Assembly: GCA_947176355.1 (NCBI GenBank)
Contig: CAMWQY010000207.1
Coordinates: 1-5,089 of the forward strand
From: an uncultured Porphyromonadaceae bacterium
GTDB lineage: Bacteria; Bacteroidota; Bacteroidia; Bacteroidales; Muribaculaceae
Direction: 5' to 3'
Length of the DNA stretch: 5,089 nt
In this document: in pieces, positions 1 to 5,089 of the stretch
Numbering within the stretch: the first letter of the stretch is position 1
How the letters are laid out: the number at the start of each line of letters is the position of its first letter
Position numbers and translations under genes: made by a program
The notes under the pieces: generated by a model
Database searches by the model: none
Told to the model about the DNA's origin: nothing
Seen by the model: the letters and a program-made list of their open reading frames with translations, nothing else

Positions 1-17
1 TTCTTTTATATATAGCA

Positions 18-46
18 AAGGCGTGACCCTTAGTGGGGCACGCCTT
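18..46 (-). terminator. Putative intrinsic terminator hairpin after the SusD-like gene
   Basis: AAGGCGTG (18-25) pairs perfectly with CACGCCTT (39-46). Inside this 8-bp stem, after one A/G mismatch, CCC (27-29) can pair with GGG (35-37), leaving a five-base loop (30-34). The hairpin starts 21 nt after the SusD stop codon. On the minus-strand transcript it is followed by UGCUAUAUAUAAAAGAA, which is AU-rich but not a clean U-tract, so termination strength is uncertain. The opposite side is also AU-rich, so it might serve a converging gene beyond the left edge. It could instead be a 3'-end stabilising hairpin. Confidence 0.6.
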
Positions 47-67
47 CTATCATTAATATTGGGAGGA

Positions 68-2260
68 TTATTTAACGTCTGTGTCGCTTGCACCAACGTA
101 ACCCGGGTTCTGCCATGCAGCTTTTTCTGCATCTGTCAGGTTAGTGCCGTCAGCATGCTGTAGAAGGTCAATGAACGCCTGAGGTATAGGACGAACATAA
201 TGCTTCTTCGGGTCGAAGAAAGTGATGTCGCTGTTGAGTTTCTTCGCGCGGGTCTCGATAAGTTTCAAGCGTGAAAGATTTTCCCAGCGTACCAACTCAC
301 CACAAAGCTCACGAGTGTGCTCGTTGAGGATGAAGTTGATGGCACGTGCCTGTCTGTCACCGGATACTCCTATTCTCTGAAGGATAGCCTCATCCTCAGC
401 AGGAAGATTGTCCCATGTCCAGTTGGTCATGACATTCTCTGTGGATTCGTATGTCACAGCAAGATCCGGATTAGACAGATAATAAGAGTTTACGCCGAGG
501 TTCCAACCATTGTTGGCGGCAATCTGCTTAGCTGTCTTATTACCGGCATCTATGACGTATGGGCAATTCGAAGCGGCTGTATAGCAACCGTCAACATAAT
601 AACTACGGTTTTCACCTTGCTTCCAAGCGCCACGCTTACGAAGCACGTCGATATCTTCTTTGGCTCCGTTATAGTCGTTGAGACGAACCTTGATCTCGGC
701 CCTTACAAGATATGTCTCAGCAAGGCGGGCAAGAACGAGGTCGCGCGAGCCACAGTCACCAGCGTACGCATTTAGGTAGCCGCAGGTATGTTTGTTGATA
801 CCCGGGAACATATTATTACCAGGAGTGCCCATAGCGCCTGAAGTCAGATTTCCGAACTGTCTGCCGACATACTCTCCGTCCTTATAAAGTATCCAGGAGT
901 ATGGTATTTTCTGATTGGCAGGTCCGAATGTAGACTCACCATATTGAGTTTGCACCCTTCCTCCTTCCGGAAGACGGCCATCCTCATCCACGAAGTTTGA
1001 ATTAGTCTGATAACGAACTGAACCAAAATTGAATTTATCATATTTGTGTTCATCCTTTTTGTTGATGATGAATACAACCGAAGGATCGCCAATGTGAACA
1101 GGATCGTGAATAACATTTTTATCTTTATCCTTACCGTCCCATTCTACTGCTGTACCATAAACAGTCGCAAATGACTTCCAAAGACGCGAGTCATTGACGT
1201 TGTCGAACACCGAGAGAGTATACTCAGTAGGACGGAAACGCTGGAAGTCCTTACCGCCTGTGATACATCCACGCTCACCACCTAAGGTTCCATCGGCGAA
1301 GTTGGAGAACTGAGGATTGAAGAAAGCTCCCGGGTTACGGCAAGCGGTTCGTCCGGAAAAGTTATAGTCCTGTGCACAGACAAGGAGAAGCTCGTTGCTC
1401 TGTTCGATAGCACAGTTAGCTCCGGTCCAGTTACCATAGACATCAATTACATCGCTCTCAAGATGACGTGCTGAAATCGCATAGTTAGCTGCTTCAAGAC
1501 CTGCCCTGAGATATCTATCCTTAACATCGCTGTTCCAATCATCATTACGCTCGGATGCAGCGAAAAGATAAGCCTTAGCGAGGAAATGGGCTGCAGAAGC
1601 CTTTGTCCAGCTCACCCCGGGACCTGCCATATTGTTGGTCTCACCATCGAAAAGATTATATGCCTGCTCGAGGTCAGAGATCGTCTGCTCCCAGCACTGC
1701 TTTGGTGTAGTATTTTCGAAATCACGCTTCGGTCCAATTACTATTTCGTTCTGAATAGCACAATGTCCGAACTGTGATGTCAGAATATAATAGCTATAGC
1801 CTCTCATAAAATAGGCATGTGCGAGACAAAGTTTACGAGTCTGCTCATCAAGACCCTCAATTTTATCGATGGTTCCTATAATTTGATTGGCAGATGCGAT
1901 TCCGAAATACACCTGATCCCAGACGTTGGCATTCGTGCCGGTATTGCCGTTGACAGTAGTCCAGATAGGAGCCATTCGATAGTCGTACGTGTTCCACATC
2001 TCGTTGCACTGGTCTGTGCCGAGTCCGAACTCATCGGATCCACCCATAAATGCATTGTAACCCTGCGATTCATAGCCACCTACCCAGCGCAGCTGGCCGT
2101 AGAGAGCCAGAGTCAGTGACTTAATTCCGTCTGGTGTCTCCAGATAATCTGTTGAAAAGCCGGTGGTATATTTCTCTTCAAGAAAGTCGCTGGAACAGGA
2201 TGTGATACCAGCGGCTGAAGCCACGATAAGACCGGCTGCTATATATTTATTGAATTTCAT
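68..2260 (-). CDS. SusD/RagB-family surface nutrient-binding lipoprotein
   Basis: This is the surface lipoprotein partner of the upstream SusC-like transporter; family members cap the barrel and bind the substrate. Residues 1-21 form a lipoprotein signal peptide with lipobox ITSC; Cys22 would be lipidated, and the following SSDFLEE is acidic, as in Bacteroidota surface-export signals. Helical TPR-like SusD segments are visible at about 116-135 (ANQIIGTID), 144-165 (AHAYFMRGYSYYILTSQFG), 220-236 (KASAAHFLAKAYLFAA) and 506-544 (LARLAETYLVRAEI then a VLRKRG end). RFRPTEYTLSVFDNVNDSRL at 341-360 is also family-like. The C-terminal domain carries NEHTRELCGELVRW (646-659), YVRPIP (688-693) and the terminal QNPGY (717-721). 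The ATG at 2258-2260 is chosen because the signal peptide begins there and an in-frame TAA lies 15 nt upstream with no other ATG between. At 730 residues it is larger than classical SusD (about 550); part of the excess is a roughly 95-residue stretch at 545-640. The mature chain has 13 cysteines besides Cys22. The ligand is unknown; aromatic-rich stretches, such as Trp89, Trp100, Trp614 and Trp616, could contribute to binding but are not proof of a glycan. Confidence 0.97.
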   Translation of the reverse strand: MKFNKYIAAGLIVASAAGITSCSSDFLEEKYTTGFSTDYLETPDGIKSLTLALYGQLRWVGGYESQGYNAFMGGSDEFGLGTDQCNEMWNTYDYRMAPIWTTVNGNTGTNANVWDQVYFGIASANQIIGTIDKIEGLDEQTRKLCLAHAYFMRGYSYYILTSQFGHCAIQNEIVIGPKRDFENTTPKQCWEQTISDLEQAYNLFDGETNNMAGPGVSWTKASAAHFLAKAYLFAASERNDDWNSDVKDRYLRAGLEAANYAISARHLESDVIDVYGNWTGANCAIEQSNELLLVCAQDYNFSGRTACRNPGAFFNPQFSNFADGTLGGERGCITGGKDFQRFRPTEYTLSVFDNVNDSRLWKSFATVYGTAVEWDGKDKDKNVIHDPVHIGDPSVVFIINKKDEHKYDKFNFGSVRYQTNSNFVDEDGRLPEGGRVQTQYGESTFGPANQKIPYSWILYKDGEYVGRQFGNLTSGAMGTPGNNMFPGINKHTCGYLNAYAGDCGSRDLVLARLAETYLVRAEIKVRLNDYNGAKEDIDVLRKRGAWKQGENRSYYVDGCYTAASNCPYVIDAGNKTAKQIAANNGWNLGVNSYYLSNPDLAVTYESTENVMTNWTWDNLPAEDEAILQRIGVSGDRQARAINFILNEHTRELCGELVRWENLSRLKLIETRAKKLNSDITFFDPKKHYVRPIPQAFIDLLQHADGTNLTDAEKAAWQNPGYVGASDTDVK

Positions 2261-2288
2261 TTTAAGAATTCTGTTTTATGGTTAAATA
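2261..2288 (-). promoter_or_regulatory. susC-susD intergenic gap with A-rich translation leader
   Basis: Only 28 bp separate the SusC stop from the SusD start, and the gap is very AT-rich. On the coding strand the bases before ATG read AACAGAATTCTTAAA, with no GGAGG-like Shine-Dalgarno sequence. Bacteroidota commonly start translation from A-rich, unstructured leaders, so this fits. No hairpin or terminator interrupts the gap, which supports one transcript carrying both genes. A separate promoter here cannot be excluded, but there is little room for one. Confidence 0.55.
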
Positions 2289-5089
2289 TTAGAAACCGAG
2301 TTCAACGCCAAGTACCCAGCTGCGGTTGTAGTAAGAATTACCGGTATCAAGGTCAAGACCGCTTACCGACTGAAGAAGGTCAAACGGATTGATAACCTGT
2401 GCGTAAACTTTCAAGCTCTTCAAGTCGACATGTTCTAGCAAGTTACTCGGAAGGGTATAACCAAGCGCAATATTGCGCATACGGATAAGGTTAGCCTTCT
2501 TGTAGCCAAGCTGGCTTGCGAACGAATCCTTTGTACCGGTCTGCACGCTGCCTGTGAATAGAGGTGCCTGGTATTCAGCGTCTGTGTTGTCCGGGGTCCA
2601 GTAATCAACAGCTGTACCAAGATTGCCGTAGCCGGTAAGATACTGAGGAACGTGAACCATATAGTTGAAACGTCCGTAGAGCATGAAGCTCAGGTCGATT
2701 CCCTTATAAGTGAAGGTATTGGTCCAGCCTGCGGTTGCAGAAGGACGAGTGTGTCCCAAAATCACGCGGTCTTTGTCGTCCATTGTATAACTGTTGTCCT
2801 GGTCGACAGGCTTAACCATACCCGGCTTAAACTTATAGCCGTGTTCAGCCCATTTCGCCATCTCGGCTTGGTCTTCGGGAGTGTCTTGCCAGAGACCGTC
2901 AGTGGCATAGTCATAATACACACCAATTGGCTTTCCGATGAACCAACCCTTTGCGAGATTGTCTTCCTTACCATTGGCGAGCTCGTCAATGCGGTCTTTC
3001 TGCCAGCCGATATTGAAAGATGTATTCCATGAGAAGTCGCGTGTCTCAACCGGGATAGCATTGATCAGGAACTCAAAGCCCTTGTTGGAGGTTTTACCTA
3101 TATTAGCCATGGTTGAGGCGTAGCCGCTTACTGAAGCAACTGGCATCTCGAGAAGAAGGTCGTTGGTCTTGGAGAAGTAGAATTCAAGTGCACCGTTAAT
3201 ACGACCATTGAGGAATCCATAGTCGATACCGACGTTCCACTGGGTAGTCTTCTCCCAGCCCACTTCCTGATTTGCCATTATAGGCATATTTTTAGGGTCC
3301 ACGTAGGCAGGGTCGTTGAGGAGGTAGACCTTGTCATAGCCATTACCGGTAGGAATAAAGATCGACTGCAGTCTATTGAGTGTGGAATAGGGAGCGATGG
3401 CAGAGTTGCCAGTAGTACCTACACCTGCACGGATCTTAAGGTCGTTGAGCCATGACACTTCGCGGAGGAACGACTCTTGTTGGATTCTCCATCCAAGAGA
3501 CATAGATGGGAAGAATGCCCACTTGCGACCTGCAGAAAGCTGTGAAGCACCGTCCCAACGTGCTGAAGCTGTCAATAGGTAACGGTTGTCAAAGCCATAG
3601 TTCACTCGGATCATGTAGGATTCAAGCTGACGCTCGGTAAGGCCTGTGCTCATGCCTGCACCGTTCGCCTTATCGGTAATGTCGAGAGATCCCATTGCAT
3701 TCCAAAGATACATATTCTGCTCAAGACCGCTCAGTTTCATGGATGCATCCTCGTAGTTCCACTTGGATGCTGTCTGAAGCAATGTCAAGCCCACGTTATG
3801 CTTATCTGCAAATGTATTGTTGTAAGTGATCATGTTGTCGAGAGTCCAAGAGAAGTCACGACGAGTCTCCCACTTTGCCTCGTTCCTTCCATTACTCATC
3901 CACCTATAAGCAGAATCTTCTTGAATAAAGTTACCAAGACGGTAGTGACGATAGTCAGGACCGAAAGCGAACTTGTAGTCAAGACCCTTGAGAGGCTTCC
4001 AAATCTCACCGAAGTGGAGTGTAGCTGAGAAATTACCCATAAAACGGTATGTCTCGCGCTCCGATATGTTGTGGTTCCATTCGTCGATCGGGTTGTAGCA
4101 CTGGTTGTCGCCGCCCGGATACTTGATGCGTTCTCCTTCGGCATTGTAAGGCTGAGCCCATTGATAGCAGCTCTTGTAGAGCTGATAGATTGCAGCCTTG
4201 CCGTTGGTTTTAGAAGGCGCGTATGTGCCTGACATACCATAGTCCTGGAACTCACGAGAACCGCTGAGTGAGAGGCTGAAGGTAAGCCACTTCACCGCGT
4301 TGATGTTAACGCCTACACGTGCAGTGTAGCGATTGTAGCGCTGACCCTTCTGAGTACCCTTGTTGTCAAGGTAGCTGATAGAGCCGTAAGCATTCATCTT
4401 TTCCACACCTCCCGAAGCACTAACGGTGTGTTCTTGGATGAAGCCGGTCCTTAGACACTGGTCGGTCCAGTCGTAGTCATATACATCTGCGGGATTCCAG
4501 CTGCCTGATTTCCAACCGTTCATGATATTGTTGTAGCCTGTGGGGTCATCGATCTGGCCGAATAGGAGCGCATCACTCTCTTTAGTCGGATTGCGTGGAT
4601 CGGCGTATTTTGTCGGGTCATCGAGATAGGCTGCCCAACGACGGTAGTTGATCAGCTGGGCTGCATTCATCGAAGGACTGCGGTCCACGAGGTTCTGGAA
4701 TGTCACAGAGCCGGCGTAGTTAAGGCTAAACTGACCGGTCTTACCCTGCTTTGTAGTGATGATTACTACACCGTTGGCACCGCGAGAACCATAAATAGCA
4801 GTTGCAGATGCATCCTTAAGGATATCGACAGACTCGATATCGCGAGGGTTGATGGTCTCAATGCCTGAAGCTGACATGATGGGCACACCATCCACTACAT
4901 AAAGAGGCTCGTTGGAAGCAGAAAGAGAACGTTCACCACGGATACGAATAGTACCGATTGTACCGGGACGCTCGCTCGATGTAATGTCGACACCCGGAGC
5001 TTTACCCTGAATAGCCTCGAACGCATTGCTTACGGGGCGGCTTTCGAGCTCTTCTGCACCTATGTGAGTAAGAGCACCTGTGACGTCAG
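2289..5089 (-). CDS. SusC/RagA-family TonB-linked outer membrane transporter (5' end missing)
   Basis: This is the outer-membrane import channel of a SusCD pair: a plugged beta-barrel that brings oligomers into the periplasm with TonB energy. The frame stays open to the window edge, giving 932 visible residues (numbered here from codon 5085-5087) plus the stop at 2289-2291. GTG at 4893-4895 is an internal valine in the conserved motif, not a start. Visible residues 1-120 are the plug domain, with PLYVVDGVPI at 61-70 and ILKDASATAIYGSRGANGVV at 89-108, both diagnostic of SusC proteins. The barrel follows, with WDGASQLSAGRKWAFFPS (about 511-528), GTTGN (557-561), an EF-hand-like acidic loop (762-773) and a C-terminal WVLGVELGF whose last Phe fits a barrel-insertion signal. 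The family usually has about 1,000-1,100 residues, so the signal peptide, carboxypeptidase-D-like domain and TonB box should lie just beyond the edge. The gene precedes the SusD-like gene by 28 bp, so co-transcription is inferred. No frameshift is seen. Substrate unknown. Confidence 0.97.
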   Translation of the reverse strand, partial: DVTGALTHIGAEELESRPVSNAFEAIQGKAPGVDITSSERPGTIGTIRIRGERSLSASNEPLYVVDGVPIMSASGIETINPRDIESVDILKDASATAIYGSRGANGVVIITTKQGKTGQFSLNYAGSVTFQNLVDRSPSMNAAQLINYRRWAAYLDDPTKYADPRNPTKESDALLFGQIDDPTGYNNIMNGWKSGSWNPADVYDYDWTDQCLRTGFIQEHTVSASGGVEKMNAYGSISYLDNKGTQKGQRYNRYTARVGVNINAVKWLTFSLSLSGSREFQDYGMSGTYAPSKTNGKAAIYQLYKSCYQWAQPYNAEGERIKYPGGDNQCYNPIDEWNHNISERETYRFMGNFSATLHFGEIWKPLKGLDYKFAFGPDYRHYRLGNFIQEDSAYRWMSNGRNEAKWETRRDFSWTLDNMITYNNTFADKHNVGLTLLQTASKWNYEDASMKLSGLEQNMYLWNAMGSLDITDKANGAGMSTGLTERQLESYMIRVNYGFDNRYLLTASARWDGASQLSAGRKWAFFPSMSLGWRIQQESFLREVSWLNDLKIRAGVGTTGNSAIAPYSTLNRLQSIFIPTGNGYDKVYLLNDPAYVDPKNMPIMANQEVGWEKTTQWNVGIDYGFLNGRINGALEFYFSKTNDLLLEMPVASVSGYASTMANIGKTSNKGFEFLINAIPVETRDFSWNTSFNIGWQKDRIDELANGKEDNLAKGWFIGKPIGVYYDYATDGLWQDTPEDQAEMAKWAEHGYKFKPGMVKPVDQDNSYTMDDKDRVILGHTRPSATAGWTNTFTYKGIDLSFMLYGRFNYMVHVPQYLTGYGNLGTAVDYWTPDNTDAEYQAPLFTGSVQTGTKDSFASQLGYKKANLIRMRNIALGYTLPSNLLEHVDLKSLKVYAQVINPFDLLQSVSGLDLDTGNSYYNRSWVLGVELGF

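Noticed and set aside
52..60. AT-rich palindromic bases (ATTAATATT) between the SusD stop and the hairpin
   Set aside because: Too short and AT-only to separate from chance in an AT-rich untranslated tail; no second copy or operator-like arrangement was seen.
317..775. 152-codon open frame on the plus strand opposite the SusD-like gene
   Set aside because: It is codon-for-codon in register with the sense gene, so it stays open simply because this stretch of susD has no TTA, CTA or TCA codons. It begins with GTG, has no recognisable domain, and lies across a strongly supported gene. The in-register plus frames at 1586-1777 and 1817-2119 are explained the same way.
2652..3032. 126-codon plus-strand open frame opposite the SusC-like gene
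   Set aside because: It is in codon register with the sense gene and arises from absence of TTA, CTA and TCA codons there. Its translation shows no family motif, whereas the sense strand is unmistakably SusC. The plus frame at 3798-4028 is likewise in register; those at 2938-3123 and 3397-3582 are short off-register frames with no motif.
3896..4255. 119-codon minus-strand open frame overlapping the SusC-like gene in another frame
   Set aside because: It is low-complexity, Ser/Thr/Arg-rich and typical of an out-of-frame shadow; the SusC frame is continuous across it, so it is not a frameshifted piece. The minus-strand frames at 844-1116, 1876-2079, 2435-2620 and 2762-3061 were dismissed for the same reason.
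4893..4895. GTG as the start codon of the SusC-like gene
   Set aside because: Sixty-four in-frame codons upstream, up to the window edge, encode the rest of a typical SusC plug, ending PLYVV directly before DGVPI. Starting at this GTG would cut the most conserved motif in half.

Overview
The window holds the 3' part of a Bacteroidota outer-membrane nutrient-uptake operon, read entirely from the minus strand. It contains two genes: a SusC/RagA-type TonB-dependent transporter, cut at its 5' end by the right edge, and a complete SusD/RagB-type surface lipoprotein. A SusC/SusD tandem is a hallmark of Bacteroidota. The gene pair, the A-rich leader without a Shine-Dalgarno sequence and the roughly balanced base composition (judged by eye) suggest a gut Bacteroidales such as Muribaculaceae, Bacteroides or Prevotella. 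The genus cannot be settled from this sequence.

Layout, in transcription order (right to left): SusC-like gene, 5089 to 2289, with at least 932 residues visible; a 28-bp gap; SusD-like gene, 2260 to 68, 730 residues; then an untranslated tail of 67 bp with a strong GC-rich hairpin (18-46) that probably ends the transcript. No RNA gene, insertion sequence, CRISPR array or other repeat was seen, and no stretch over 300 bp lacks a gene.

The two proteins should form one machine. The SusD lipoprotein sits on the cell surface as a lid over the SusC barrel, captures an oligomer (usually a glycan, sometimes a peptide), and SusC imports it to the periplasm using TonB energy. The substrate cannot be named, because no glycoside hydrolase, peptidase or regulator lies in the window.

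No previously undescribed system was found. The points most worth a second look are the large, cysteine-rich SusD, an EF-hand-like acidic loop and a cysteine-flanked putative surface loop in SusC, and the apparent end of the operon directly after susD.
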